64,000 bases of DNA from Bacteroidetes bacterium UBA1941 (lineage in GTDB: Bacteria; Bacteroidota; Bacteroidia; Chitinophagales; LD1): assembly GCA_002336805.1 (NCBI GenBank), contig DDEZ01000011.1, forward strand, positions 806,001 through 870,000, in the 5' to 3' direction. Of this stretch, positions 43,474 through 52,949 are shown piece after piece. Both the position numbers and the translations under genes were made by a program. The notes under the pieces were generated by a model, which was given only the letters and a program-made list of their open reading frames with translations, was not told where the DNA came from and ran no database searches. The number at the start of each line of letters is the position of its first letter. Position 1 is the stretch's first letter.

Positions 43474-45153
43474 TTAGCCTAGCCTAAACCAGAATTTGCT
43501 ACCCTGACCATATGTGCTCTCTGCACCTATAGCGCCATGTTGCTTTTCTATGATATCTTTTGAAATGGCTAGTCCCATACCGGTGCCTTTGGTAGAAGTG
43601 CCGGGTATTTGAAAATAACGGTCAAAGACTTTGCTCAGGTATTTGTCTTGTATCCCAGGGCCATGGTCCAATACTGAAAATTCTACTTTGCCATCCTGAG
43701 ATTTTACGGTTATCGTGATCTTACTCTTGTCCGGTGAAAAGCGGATCGCATTGGTCAGGAAGTTGAGGAGTACCCATGATGACTTCTCCAGATCTGCATT
43801 GATTTCAGGTACTCCTGCTGCAATGCTGGTCTCTAGCATGATGCCCTTACTATCTGCCAGGTTTTGCGCGGAGCGGATGGCTTGCTCTACGATTGCTTCT
43901 GGATTTACCTTTTGAATATTCAGGTTGATATTGCCGCTCTCTACCTGAGTCATATCCAGTAGCTCGCCTGTGATCTTGAGCAGGCGCTGGCTGTCATCGT
44001 CCATGGTCTCCACCAGTTTGCGCTGCTCGTCATTGAGCTGGCCTATGCGGCTATCTGAAAGCAGCTTCAGACTGAGTTTTAGTGAAGCGATAGGTGTCTT
44101 CAGCTCATGAGAGATAGTGGCTATAAAGTTCGTCTTGGCCGCGTCCAGCTCCTGAAATTTTGTGATATTCCTCAAGATGATCACCGAGCCGATGTGCATG
44201 CCTTCATTCTCTATCTCCAGCTTTTCTTTGACAAAGTAGCTCTCCTTTTCATCCGTATAGATCTTGATGAATTTCTCTTTCTCCTCTGTCTGCAGCAAGG
44301 TACGCAGCAAGTCATTGTATACAGCTACATCTGCAGCATACCTGCCTATCATATCCCCCTCATGTATACCCAGTATGCCGAGGGCGATCGGGTTAGCAAA
44401 GAGCACATGCCCATTTTCATCGAGACCTATCACCGCGTCTTTGAAATTGCTGATGATGGCCTCTATGCGCTTTTTCTCGGTCATCAACTTTTTGAGGTTG
44501 CTATTCTCGTAGGCATCCAATCTTATGGCCATTGTATTGAAAGCCTCTGCCACCTCACCAAACTCATCATGAGAGGTAAAGTTTAATCGCGAGGAGTAAT
44601 TTCGTCCGGCTATATCTCTGATACCCCGTGTCAGCTCCTGTATCGGGTCTGCGATCATACCTGGGAAATTGATCACAAATGTAAAGCTGATGAGAAAGCA
44701 CAACGTGCCGAGGATGGTGATATAGGCAAAGATGCGCTTGGTAGTGTTTGTTGAGCTTTGATTCTTGCGCAGGATGGCCTGCATATTCAGGTCTTGCACC
44801 TCCAGTATCTTCTGCCTCAGTATGGACTCGGTCTGCGCATCGCGGTTGCCTTTCTTATATTTCTCAAATAGCTGGCGGGTCTCAGCGGCTATGTCTTTTT
44901 CTCCTACCTCCGTGATGTTATGCTCTTCTGCCACGAGGTTTTTCTCAAACTTCTGAATAGCCAGATCAGTATCGCCCTCGTCCAGCGCCTGTATCATATT
45001 TTTGGTATACTGGATACTCTCGTAGTTATCTTTCAGTATCGCGGAGCTGATGTCTGCCAGTCTATTGATATAAAAGCTGCCCGTGACCGCCAGCAGCAAT
45101 ATAAGTGCGAGCAGGAATAGCAGGCTGAGCCGTATCTTGGTTTTGATATTCAT
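43474..45153 (-). CDS. Sensor histidine kinase of the kdp operon (HAMP-PAS-HisKA-HATPase)
   Basis: A 559-residue transmembrane kinase. Two helices (about 9-31 and 143-166) enclose a periplasmic helical domain. A HAMP domain (PIQELTRGIRDIAGR onward), a PAS domain (about 228-325, IISNFKDAVIGLDENGHVLF), HisKA with the phospho-acceptor H349 in FIATISHELKTPIASL, and an HATPase with FLTNAIRFSPDKSK, FSVLDHGPGIQDKY and GTGMGLAISKDIIEKQ follow. It sits 1 nt after the KdpD-domain gene, so the two replace the single KdpD of E. coli. This is a normal split in Bacteroidota, not a frameshift: both have their own starts, and this one opens with its own membrane segment. No KdpE response regulator is in the window. 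Confidence 0.93.
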   Translation of the reverse strand: MNIKTKIRLSLLFLLALILLLAVTGSFYINRLADISSAILKDNYESIQYTKNMIQALDEGDTDLAIQKFEKNLVAEEHNITEVGEKDIAAETRQLFEKYKKGNRDAQTESILRQKILEVQDLNMQAILRKNQSSTNTTKRIFAYITILGTLCFLISFTFVINFPGMIADPIQELTRGIRDIAGRNYSSRLNFTSHDEFGEVAEAFNTMAIRLDAYENSNLKKLMTEKKRIEAIISNFKDAVIGLDENGHVLFANPIALGILGIHEGDMIGRYAADVAVYNDLLRTLLQTEEKEKFIKIYTDEKESYFVKEKLEIENEGMHIGSVIILRNITKFQELDAAKTNFIATISHELKTPIASLKLSLKLLSDSRIGQLNDEQRKLVETMDDDSQRLLKITGELLDMTQVESGNINLNIQKVNPEAIVEQAIRSAQNLADSKGIMLETSIAAGVPEINADLEKSSWVLLNFLTNAIRFSPDKSKITITVKSQDGKVEFSVLDHGPGIQDKYLSKVFDRYFQIPGTSTKGTGMGLAISKDIIEKQHGAIGAESTYGQGSKFWFRLG

Positions 45154-45154
45154 A

Positions 45155-46279
45155 TCATGAGAGTATTATGATGTCTATGTCTGAGGAGGATAGTTTCTTT
45201 AGCAGCTGATTAAAGATAGCAGTACTAAGGATCACTTTCATAAGGTCGAGGTGAGGCTTGCCTACGCAGATGGTGGTGGCCTTCCGCTCTTCCGCTATGC
45301 GCACGATGCTATTGGCCACGCTGTCGTCTTTGATATTGATCACCTCGGCACCCAGCTCTGTGGCCAGTTTGAAGTTATTGATCAGGTGGCGCTGGCTGGC
45401 CAGTGGTATCTTGTCAGTGTCTTCTTGCCGCGTCTGCACATAGAGTACGATCCAGTCAGAGCTATAGTAGGCCGCGAGTCGGGCCGTCTTGCGTATGATC
45501 TTGCGAGCCGTCTCATGGTTGCTACTGATACATGCCAGGAAGCGCTCCGGCTGGAGCGCCACACCGGGCTGGAGCTCTGTCTCTATCTTGCGCTCTACCT
45601 GAGAGGCTACCTCGCGCAGTGCCAGCTCACGCAGCTGTAGCAGCTTGTCAGGCTTGAAGAAATTCTTTAGCGCAGATTCTATCTTGCTCTGGTCGTATAT
45701 CTTGCCCTCTTGCAGGCGTCGTATCAGCTCCTCTGCAGTCAGGTCTATATTTACTACCTCGTCTGCCATGCGTATCACAGAGTCAGGTACGCGCTCTTTG
45801 ATAGGGATGCCGGTTATCTTTTCTATCTCCGCATTCAGGCTCTCCATGTGCTGGATATTCATAGCGCTGATCACGTTGATGCCGGCATTGAGCAACTCTA
45901 CTACATCCTGCCAGCGCTTCTCATTCTTGCTACCTTCTATATTGGTGTGGGCCAGTTCGTCTACTATCGTCACCTCGGGCCGCGCATTCAGCACTGCCTG
46001 CAGGTCCATCTCCTCTAGTTGCTTCCCTTTGTAGAATACCTTCCGCCTTGGTATCACCTCCAGGTCTCCCAGCAGCACATGCGTTTCCTTTCTGTTGTGC
46101 GTCTCTATGTAGCCTATCCTGACATCCACGCCACGGGCCCGCAGCGCATCAGCCTCCTGCAGCATGCGGTAGGTCTTGCCCACACCGGCACTCATGCCGA
46201 TGTATATCTTGAACTTGCCACGCTTTGACTGCTGTATCAGCTCAAGAAAGTGCTCTGCCTGTTTGTCATTATCTGCCAT
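45155..46279 (-). CDS. kdpD: KdpD N-terminal sensor domain protein (KdpD-Usp)
   Basis: A 374-residue soluble protein covering only the KdpD N-terminal region: KFKIYIGMSAGVGKTYRML carries the Walker A motif, IGYIETHNRKETHVLL and VDELAHTNIEGSKNEKRWQD are KdpD-specific motifs, and the last 125 residues form a universal-stress-protein (Usp) domain (ACISSNHETARKIIRKTARL, ATTICVGKPHLDLM). It lacks the membrane and kinase parts of E. coli KdpD; those functions fall to the kinase encoded 1 nt downstream. Translational coupling is likely. It is part of the kdp operon and is presumed to sense potassium or turgor. Confidence 0.93.
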   Translation of the reverse strand: MADNDKQAEHFLELIQQSKRGKFKIYIGMSAGVGKTYRMLQEADALRARGVDVRIGYIETHNRKETHVLLGDLEVIPRRKVFYKGKQLEEMDLQAVLNARPEVTIVDELAHTNIEGSKNEKRWQDVVELLNAGINVISAMNIQHMESLNAEIEKITGIPIKERVPDSVIRMADEVVNIDLTAEELIRRLQEGKIYDQSKIESALKNFFKPDKLLQLRELALREVASQVERKIETELQPGVALQPERFLACISSNHETARKIIRKTARLAAYYSSDWIVLYVQTRQEDTDKIPLASQRHLINNFKLATELGAEVINIKDDSVANSIVRIAEERKATTICVGKPHLDLMKVILSTAIFNQLLKKLSSSDIDIIILS

Positions 46280-46302
46280 CGCACTGTTTGCGCAAAGTTA
46301 CT

Positions 46303-47781
46303 CTAAAAACGAACCATCATGGCGGCTATGAAGCGTGTCTCATGCTTCACCAGATCTGGTGTCCATCCTGCTGGTATCGGCGTGCCGTTGTAGCCATCAG
46401 GAGAGGTCACACCGCCGTGACCGGCAAAGTAAGGCTGCGCAGATTCCCTATGCACGGCCTGTATGGTAAAGGTGAAAAAGTCATTGGGCATCCAGCTGAG
46501 GCTTGTACTCATATCCCATGCGTCAAAAGGGTCTCCAGGATTGGCCGAGTATGGATGTGTGCCGATAGTGCTGCCTGTAGATGGGTTGATATTCGGGTCA
46601 GCGTCGCCACTCGGATACAGCACGAGGTAGCGGCCTGGATTGTGCATCATGCCACCGCCTATGCACCAGCTGAAATGGTTCTTATCAAACCACAAATTGT
46701 GATAGGCCATCCAGCAGAGGAAGTTGGACTGCTTGCCGGGATTGACACCCGCACCAAAGCCACCGAGGCCGCCACCTGTCTGAAAGCCCAGATCGCCGGT
46801 GATGGAGATGGCACTGCGACTCACACCTTTGCTCTCCGGCTTATTGTAAAAGCGTACGAGCAGGCTATTGTCACTATGGAAGCGGAAGCTCTTCGGATTA
46901 TTGGCTACATCTGCGCCGAAGTAGTTATTTGATACGATGCGCAGGTATTCTTTGGGGCTCCAGGTAGTCTGCGAGCCGAGTCCGGGCATACTATTGAACT
47001 TGCCGTAGGTCTGCCAGCCATTGATGATCCATATCTCTTGCTTCAGGTTGCGCGTAGGGAACAGCTGTATCCGCACGCCATTAAAGAACCAGGGTGTATT
47101 GTCTGATGTGAACGAAGGCTGGTAGGTCCAGTTCTCACAATTGTAGTATGAGAAGAGGCCGACGTACGACATGAAGATACCGGCGTCCACATTGATGCCA
47201 TGCATCTTATTAAAGTGATAGCCGGCATACGCTTCGCTGAAATAGCGATAGGCCGTATTCAGGTTTCCTCCACCACGATTCCAGCTGGCATCATTGCGCG
47301 GTACGATGGTAGAGCGGGTACCGAGCTGTAGCTGAATCTTGGCCCGTACATTCTTATAGTTGAACTCGCCACCGAGCGATGCAAATGACACCTGTACTTC
47401 ATTATTCCTTGCGAGTGCTGTTGATCCTATCACCGTATTGTCTATAGGGTGTGCCAGCGAGGCCGTATAGTTCACATCTACCATTACGATAGGAGTGAAA
47501 TACTTTGTAGCAAACGGTGTCTCATGCCTGCGGTCATTGCCATTCAGCCAGGTCAGGTCGTATTGAGCAAACGGCTCTCCTGTAGCGCTGGTATCGATTG
47601 GTCGCGGGTGCTTTTTCTTATCCAGAAAGGCATCGAGAAAGCGCTGTCCTACTTCTTTTGCTTGCGCCTTGCCGCCGGATGTACTTGATGCCGTAGTGGT
47701 TTGAGTATTGACATAGGTATCCTGGGCAAATGCATGACTACACATGCCTAAAAAAAGTAAGGGTAAAAAACTCCTTTTCAT
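46303..47781 (-). CDS. Outer-membrane porin (BBP2/OmpL-like) in the kdp operon
   Basis: A 492-residue exported beta-barrel protein: signal KRSFLPLLFLGMCSHAFAQ, then a Ser/Thr/Lys linker and a strand-rich barrel (IVMVDVNYTASLAHP, VRAKIQLQLGTRSTIVPR, HGINVDAGIFMSYVGLFSYY, DFFTFTIQAVHRESAQPYFA), ending HETRFIAAMMVRF with the C-terminal aromatic of outer-membrane barrels. It matches the putative beta-barrel porin-2 family commonly embedded between kdpC and kdpD in Bacteroidota. The gap to kdpC is 6 nt. A role in letting potassium or solute cross the outer membrane during Kdp induction is inferred from position. Confidence 0.88.
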   Translation of the reverse strand: MKRSFLPLLFLGMCSHAFAQDTYVNTQTTTASSTSGGKAQAKEVGQRFLDAFLDKKKHPRPIDTSATGEPFAQYDLTWLNGNDRRHETPFATKYFTPIVMVDVNYTASLAHPIDNTVIGSTALARNNEVQVSFASLGGEFNYKNVRAKIQLQLGTRSTIVPRNDASWNRGGGNLNTAYRYFSEAYAGYHFNKMHGINVDAGIFMSYVGLFSYYNCENWTYQPSFTSDNTPWFFNGVRIQLFPTRNLKQEIWIINGWQTYGKFNSMPGLGSQTTWSPKEYLRIVSNNYFGADVANNPKSFRFHSDNSLLVRFYNKPESKGVSRSAISITGDLGFQTGGGLGGFGAGVNPGKQSNFLCWMAYHNLWFDKNHFSWCIGGGMMHNPGRYLVLYPSGDADPNINPSTGSTIGTHPYSANPGDPFDAWDMSTSLSWMPNDFFTFTIQAVHRESAQPYFAGHGGVTSPDGYNGTPIPAGWTPDLVKHETRFIAAMMVRF

Positions 47782-47787
47782 ATATGA

Positions 47788-48351
47788 TTATTTAGTGTGA
47801 TCGAGGGAAATATTAAGTTGCAAAACATTGATTTTAGATGGTCCGAAGAGGCCGAAGAGGGGTCCCTGTATATGCTGAGCTATGAGTGCTTTCAGTTTGT
47901 CTTCAGAGATGCCTCTGACCTTTGCGATACGGGGCACCTGTATGTATGCCGCCTCCGGCGAAATATCAGGGTCGAGTCCGCTGCCAGAGGCTGTGACCAG
48001 TTCTACAGGTATATCAGCTTTCTTCACCGTAGGATTTTTCATCGCAAAGGTATCAATCGCTGCCTGAACGGCTGCAAGGTATTCCGGGTTAGTCGGCCCT
48101 TTGTTAGATCCACCGGAGCCGGCAGCATTATAGCCCACAGCAGAGGGGCGGCCGTTGAAATATTTTTCCTGCGTGAAGGACTGGCCTATCAGCGCATAGC
48201 CTACAGTCTTGCCATTTACCTCTACGGTATCACCTTTGCCATGTGATGGAGTGAAATACGCGATACCCCAGATAAAAGCTGGGTACACTAGGCAGCATAC
48301 TGCCAGTAAAACGACAGTAAGGCGGATGGCGGAAAAAATATGAGATTTCAT
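47788..48351 (-). CDS. kdpC: Potassium-transporting ATPase subunit C
   Basis: A 187-residue single-span periplasmic-facing subunit of the KdpFABC pump. The N-terminal helix (IRLTVVLLAVCCLVYPAFIW) is followed by family motifs IGQSFTQEKYFNGRPSAVGY, GSGGSNKGPTNPEYL and ASGSGLDPDISPEAAYIQ. KdpC stabilises the complex and aids nucleotide binding. It lies 6 nt after kdpB. Confidence 0.95.
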   Translation of the reverse strand: MKSHIFSAIRLTVVLLAVCCLVYPAFIWGIAYFTPSHGKGDTVEVNGKTVGYALIGQSFTQEKYFNGRPSAVGYNAAGSGGSNKGPTNPEYLAAVQAAIDTFAMKNPTVKKADIPVELVTASGSGLDPDISPEAAYIQVPRIAKVRGISEDKLKALIAQHIQGPLFGLFGPSKINVLQLNISLDHTK

Positions 48352-48357
48352 GATCGA

Positions 48358-50406
48358 TCAATAAAATAGTGAAACAATAAGGTCTATCAGCTTGATGCCG
48401 ATAAAGGGTACTATGATCCCGCCCAGTCCGTATATCAGAAGGTTGCGGCGCAGGAGAGCGCTGGCGCCTATCGGCTTGTACTGCACACCGCGCAGCGCCA
48501 GTGGTATCAGGGCAGGGATGATGATCGCATTGAAGATCACGGCGGAGAGGATGGCCGTCTCCGGCGAGTGCAGGCGCATGATATTCATACTTTGCAAGGC
48601 TGGTATAGAGGCGATGAAAAGCGCCGGTACGATGGCAAAGTACTTAGCCACATCATTGGCTATGGAGAAGGTGGTCAGTGTGCCGCGTGTCATCAGGAGC
48701 TGCTTGCCTATCTCTACGATCTCTATGAGCTTGGTAGGATCATTGTCCAGATCCACCATGTTGCCTGCCTCTTTGGCTGCCTGTGTACCGCTATTCATCG
48801 CTACGCCTACGTCTGCCTGCGCCAGTGCAGGTGCATCATTGGTGCCATCGCCCATCATGGCTACGAGTTTGCCCTGCTGCTGCTCGTGGCGGATGTAGTT
48901 CATCTTGTCCTCCGGCTTTGCCTCGGCTATGAAGTCATCCACACCCGCTTTCTCAGCTATGAACTTCGCTGTAAGCGGATTATCACCGGTCACCATCACG
49001 GTCTTGACACCCATCCTGCGCAGGCGCTCAAAGCGCTCGCTGATACCAGGCTTGATGATATCTTGCAATTCTATCACGCCCACTACTTTCTCATCTGCAG
49101 AGACGACCAGTGGTGTACCTCCATTAGAGGCGATGAGCTTCACTCGCTCCGCAGTCTCGTCAGGAAATCTATTGCCGGCAGCCTCTGTCAGCCGCTTGAT
49201 CGAGTCATAGGCGCCCTTGCGGATGCGCTTGCCCTGAGGCAGGTCCACACCACTACAGCGTGTCTCAGCGGTGAACTTGATCATCTTAGCTCCCTCTATT
49301 GAGAGTTTCTGCGTAGCCTCTTTGCCTGCCAGCTCTATGATGGATTTGCCCTCAGGTGTATCATCTGCCAGAGATGAGAGCGCACATATCTCAACAAATG
49401 TTTTCTCCTCCACGCCATCGGCTGGCCAGAAGCTGGTAGCCTTGCGATTGCCTATGGTGATAGTGCCAGTCTTATCCAGTAGCAGGGTATCTATATCGCC
49501 AGCGGTCTCTACGGCCTTGCCGGACTTGGTGATCACATTTGCGCGAAGCGCACGGTCCATGCCAGCTATACCGATGGCAGAGAGCAGGCCGCCGATAGTA
49601 GTGGGTATCAGGCATACGAAGAGCGAGATGTAAGCCGCGATGGTGATAGGTGTATGCGCATACTGCGCAAAGGGCTGCAAGGTCACGCACACGATCACAA
49701 AAACCAGCGTAAAGCCTGCCAGCAAAATAGTAAGGGCTATCTCATTTGGCGTCTTCTGCCGTGAGGCCCCCTCTACGAGTGCGATCATCTTATCCAGGAA
49801 TGATTCTCCCGGCTCTGTCGTCACCTGTACTTTGATGCGATCTGAGAGGACTTTAGTACCGCCTGTCACGCTGCTCTTGTCGCCGCCGGCCTCACGGATC
49901 ACGGGGGCAGACTCTCCGGTGATGGCGCTCTCGTCTATCGTAGCGAGGCCCTCTATGATCTCACCGTCAGTCGGTATGATATCACCTGCTTCGCAGAAAA
50001 AGACATCGCCTTTTTTGAGCTGAGAGGACATGACCTCAGTGGTGCTAAGATTGAAGCCAGGCCTATCACCTACTATTACTTTCGCCTTGGTCTCCTCACG
50101 GGTCTTGCGCAGTGAGTCGGCTTGTGCCTTACCCCTAGCCTCCGCTATCGCTTCTGCAAAATTTGCGAACAGCAGGGTGAGGAAGAGGATCACAAAGACC
50201 ACGAGATTATAGATAAAAGAGCCTTGTGTTTTATCACCTGATATCATTGTATAGAGCGTCACGATGAGCATGACCAGGGTGCCTAGCTCTACGGTAAACA
50301 TGACCGGATTGCGGTACATGCTGCGGGGATCCAGCTTGACAAAGCTCTGGCCCAGTGCCTCGCGCATCATGTCGGATTGGAATAAAGATGTATTCTGAGA
50401 TTTCAT
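48358..50406 (-). CDS. kdpB: Potassium-transporting P-type ATPase subunit B
   Basis: The 682-residue P-type ATPase subunit of KdpFABC. The phosphorylation site is D311 in LLLDKTGTITIG, the dephosphorylation loop has TGES at about 163-166, and the hinge has MVTGDNPLTAKFIAEKAGVD and MMGDGTNDAPALAQADVGVA. The SGTQAAKEAGNMVDLD segment and seven predicted helices are as expected. It hydrolyses ATP to drive K+ uptake through KdpA. The length matches the family. Confidence 0.97.
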   Translation of the reverse strand: MKSQNTSLFQSDMMREALGQSFVKLDPRSMYRNPVMFTVELGTLVMLIVTLYTMISGDKTQGSFIYNLVVFVILFLTLLFANFAEAIAEARGKAQADSLRKTREETKAKVIVGDRPGFNLSTTEVMSSQLKKGDVFFCEAGDIIPTDGEIIEGLATIDESAITGESAPVIREAGGDKSSVTGGTKVLSDRIKVQVTTEPGESFLDKMIALVEGASRQKTPNEIALTILLAGFTLVFVIVCVTLQPFAQYAHTPITIAAYISLFVCLIPTTIGGLLSAIGIAGMDRALRANVITKSGKAVETAGDIDTLLLDKTGTITIGNRKATSFWPADGVEEKTFVEICALSSLADDTPEGKSIIELAGKEATQKLSIEGAKMIKFTAETRCSGVDLPQGKRIRKGAYDSIKRLTEAAGNRFPDETAERVKLIASNGGTPLVVSADEKVVGVIELQDIIKPGISERFERLRRMGVKTVMVTGDNPLTAKFIAEKAGVDDFIAEAKPEDKMNYIRHEQQQGKLVAMMGDGTNDAPALAQADVGVAMNSGTQAAKEAGNMVDLDNDPTKLIEIVEIGKQLLMTRGTLTTFSIANDVAKYFAIVPALFIASIPALQSMNIMRLHSPETAILSAVIFNAIIIPALIPLALRGVQYKPIGASALLRRNLLIYGLGGIIVPFIGIKLIDLIVSLFY

Positions 50407-50418
50407 GAGTAGTCAGTC

Positions 50419-52140
50419 TTAGTGCATGGAGAAATGCTCGGCTATAGGCCCGAGTGCCAGTGAGGGGAAGAACGCCAGCGCAGCGATGATGAAGATGACA
50501 CCAAAGACCATGAGGCCAAAGGTGGCTGTATCCGTCTGTAGCGTGCCGGCGCTCTCGGGTATATACTTCTTCTTTGCCAGTATGCCTGCTATGGCTACAG
50601 GGCCTATGATAGGCAGGAATCGCCCGAGTATCATCACGATGCCCGCAGTGATATTCCAGAAGGGATTATTGTCGCTCAGTCCTTCAAAGCCGCTGCCATT
50701 ATTAGCAGAGCTGGAGGTGTACTGATAGAGCATCTGGGAGAAGCCGTGATAGCCGCCATTGCTCAGCCAGCCAGAGGCCTTGCCGCTAAACCACCAACCC
50801 ATAGCCGTATCATGCGCGGCGAAATAAGATGACAGCGCCGTACCTACCAGTATAAGGAATGGATGCAGCAGTGCGATCAGTATCGCGATCTTCATCTCAC
50901 GCGCTTCGATCTTCTTGCCCAGAAACTCCGGTGTGCGGCCTACCATGAGGCCACTGATGAAAACGGCGATGATGATAAAGATGTAAAAGTTGAGGATCCC
51001 GACTCCCTTGCCGCCGTAGAAGCAATTGACCATCATGCCGAGCATCTGGTTCATACCGGAGAGTGGCATGAAGCTATCGTGCATCGCATTGACCGAGCCG
51101 GTAGAGATCACGGTGGTGAGGATGCTCCAGTAGGCTGAGATAGCCGCGCCAAAGCGCACCTCCTTGCCCTCCATAGCGCCGCTGTACGTGTCTACGCCCA
51201 TATGCGTGATCATGGGGTTGCCTTTCACCTCCAGCATGATGGTCGGGATAGTGAGCAGCAGAAATCCGATGGTCATCACGCTGAAGATCATCACGGCGAG
51301 CTTTCTTCTTTTCAGATAGTAACCGAGTGCGAATACCAGCGCCATAGGCAGCAGCGACTGCGCCATCAGCTCTATGATGCAGGTGAGGTAGTTAGGGTTT
51401 TCCAACGGATGCGCACTATTGACGCCGAAGAAGCCGCCACCATTTGTACCCAGGTGCTTGATAGGGACAAAGGCCGCCACAGGGCCACGTGACACCTGTA
51501 CGGTATCGCCTTGCAGTGTAGTGATAGTGTCTTTGCCTTCCCAGGTCATCGGCATTCCATTGAGCAAAAATATGACAGCTACGATCACAGACAGCGGTAG
51601 TAATATGCGCGTGATGGTTTTCACGAAGTAGTTGTAGAAATTTCCCAGCTTGTCTGTCGTGCGTTCCTTCATCGCATTGATCACTACAGCCAGCGCAGCG
51701 ACACCAGTAGCGGCAGAGACGAACTGCAAAAACATCAGCACACCTATCTGTGTGAAGTATGACACGCCAGTTTCACCACTATAGTCTTGCAGGTTGCAAT
51801 TGACCAGGAAACTAATAGCAGTATTGAATGCCAGGTCTGGCGACATAGATGGGTTGTGGTCCGGATTGAGCGGCAGCGAACCCTGTATCATCAGTATCAC
51901 CATCGCGTAGAGAAACCAGACGAAGTTGATCGTGAGCAGGGCGAGGAGGTTTTCTTTCCAGTCCATCTCGCGAGTGGCATCTATACCGCTCACGCGGAAG
52001 AAGAACCGCTCTGCGGGAGCGAGGAAATCCAGCATGGTCCGCTCACCGGCGAAGACCTTTGCGATATACTTTCCCAACGGGATAGCGAGTAAAACGGTAG
52101 CGATGAAAGTGGCTACCACACCTATGATCTCAGTATGCAT
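50419..52140 (-). CDS. kdpA: Potassium-transporting ATPase subunit A
   Basis: The 573-residue channel-like K+-binding subunit with ten helices. The four selectivity-filter regions are recognisable: FLVNCNLQDYSGETGVSYF, HLGTNGGGFFGVNSAHPLEN, VISTGSVNAMHDSF and YTSSSANNGSGFEGLSDN. The N-terminus (EIIGVVATFIATVLLAIPLG) matches KdpA. It lies 12 nt upstream of kdpB and 4 nt after kdpF. Confidence 0.97.
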   Translation of the reverse strand: MHTEIIGVVATFIATVLLAIPLGKYIAKVFAGERTMLDFLAPAERFFFRVSGIDATREMDWKENLLALLTINFVWFLYAMVILMIQGSLPLNPDHNPSMSPDLAFNTAISFLVNCNLQDYSGETGVSYFTQIGVLMFLQFVSAATGVAALAVVINAMKERTTDKLGNFYNYFVKTITRILLPLSVIVAVIFLLNGMPMTWEGKDTITTLQGDTVQVSRGPVAAFVPIKHLGTNGGGFFGVNSAHPLENPNYLTCIIELMAQSLLPMALVFALGYYLKRRKLAVMIFSVMTIGFLLLTIPTIMLEVKGNPMITHMGVDTYSGAMEGKEVRFGAAISAYWSILTTVISTGSVNAMHDSFMPLSGMNQMLGMMVNCFYGGKGVGILNFYIFIIIAVFISGLMVGRTPEFLGKKIEAREMKIAILIALLHPFLILVGTALSSYFAAHDTAMGWWFSGKASGWLSNGGYHGFSQMLYQYTSSSANNGSGFEGLSDNNPFWNITAGIVMILGRFLPIIGPVAIAGILAKKKYIPESAGTLQTDTATFGLMVFGVIFIIAALAFFPSLALGPIAEHFSMH

Positions 52141-52144
52141 AGCG

Positions 52145-52222
52145 TCAGAATTTTTCGGGTTTCAGCAGGACATAGATGAGGTACCCAAATACAAAAAGAG
52201 AGAGGACGAATAAGGCTGCCAT
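52145..52222 (-). CDS. kdpF: Potassium-transporting ATPase subunit F
   Basis: A 25-residue membrane peptide with one helix (MAALFVLSLFVFGYLIYVLL) and the KPEKF ending diagnostic of KdpF. It stabilises the KdpABC complex in the inner membrane. It ends 4 nt before kdpA. Confidence 0.9.
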   Translation of the reverse strand: MAALFVLSLFVFGYLIYVLLKPEKF

Positions 52223-52225
52223 CGG

Positions 52226-52309
52226 TCAGATTTTATCAAAGAATGAAATGGAGCGGTAGAAGACCGCAAAGCAGGCCACACCGGCCAGTAGGAGGAGAGC
52301 GGCTACCAT
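52226..52309 (-). CDS. 27-residue membrane peptide between the DUF7674-like gene and kdpF
   Basis: The minus-strand reading is MVAALLLLAGVACFAVFYRS followed by ISFFDKI and a stop. The single helix and charged aromatic tail (FFDKI) recall KdpF, but the sequence is distinct. It starts 3 nt after the previous gene's stop and ends 3 nt before kdpF, so it is fully embedded in the operon. It could be a second accessory peptide of the Kdp pump. Similar tiny frames before kdpF seem to occur in other Bacteroidota, but I cannot cite a characterised one. Confidence 0.65.
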   Translation of the reverse strand: MVAALLLLAGVACFAVFYRSISFFDKI

Positions 52310-52312
52310 GGC

Positions 52313-52684
52313 TTATACAGTTTTGGCGTATAGGAGCTGATAGTACTCGGTACCAAAGTCGCGGATGAACTCTGTGCGTACCTCAGGCGTAGGCGCAAAG
52401 GAATGCTCGAGCAGGCGGCTCACCGGATCGATATAGAGATTGATCACGGCAAAGCGCACTGCCTGCGATCCCTCTGCCAGCAGCCCATGTGCGGCATGGA
52501 AGCAGCGCAGCACCTCATCAGTGCGGTGGCCAGCCAGCATATCTTTGGTATGTGCGGCGAGGCAGGAGATACTTTTGAAGATCTCGCTGCGGTCGTCTAT
52601 AAGCTGTAGCTCACGTGCTATAGCAGGCACCTCTGCAGAGAGAGAGGTGCGGACGTCATGGTCGGTGATCATATTGTTTGACAT
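52313..52684 (-). CDS. Hypothetical kdp-operon leader protein (DUF7674-like)
   Basis: A 123-residue soluble helical protein beginning MSNNMITDHDVRTSL if the ATG at 52684 is used (52672 is also possible). Features are the helices AEVPAIARELQLIDDRSEIF and SISCLAAHTKDMLAGHRTDE, and the tail EFIRDFGTEYYQLLYAKTV. The length and helical pattern recall the DUF7674 family, which I associate with kdp loci only tentatively. As the first gene of the operon it could be regulatory. No clear promoter motif was seen upstream. Confidence 0.6.
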   Translation of the reverse strand: MSNNMITDHDVRTSLSAEVPAIARELQLIDDRSEIFKSISCLAAHTKDMLAGHRTDEVLRCFHAAHGLLAEGSQAVRFAVINLYIDPVSRLLEHSFAPTPEVRTEFIRDFGTEYYQLLYAKTV

Positions 52685-52949
52685 TTGCACCGCTATGGGC
52701 AAAGCAAACACCAGAAAAACAGATGCATCCACAGTGTGTTGATATACAGTCTATTATACCTGATACCGCAGAAAGCTCCTGACGCAGCAGCACACAAAAG
52801 CCTTTAAAAATGAGAAGGTCGGATTCTCAAAATGAGAGGGTCGCCTCACCTATCTGCCTTCGGCATCTTTCTCCTGAAGGCGAGGAAAGAACCTGCCGCT
52901 TCAAGATACCCCGATGTTTTATCAATTCACAGCAGGTTAGAGAAGGCTG

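Noticed and set aside
43474..46279. kdpD broken by a frameshift
   Set aside because: Both parts have complete domains and own starts, and the second begins with its own membrane helices; the split is normal in this phylum.
52733..52949. Possible small gene between the kdp leader gene and the recombinase
   Set aside because: No frame of protein-like composition and no promoter element was found; the stretch is treated as intergenic.
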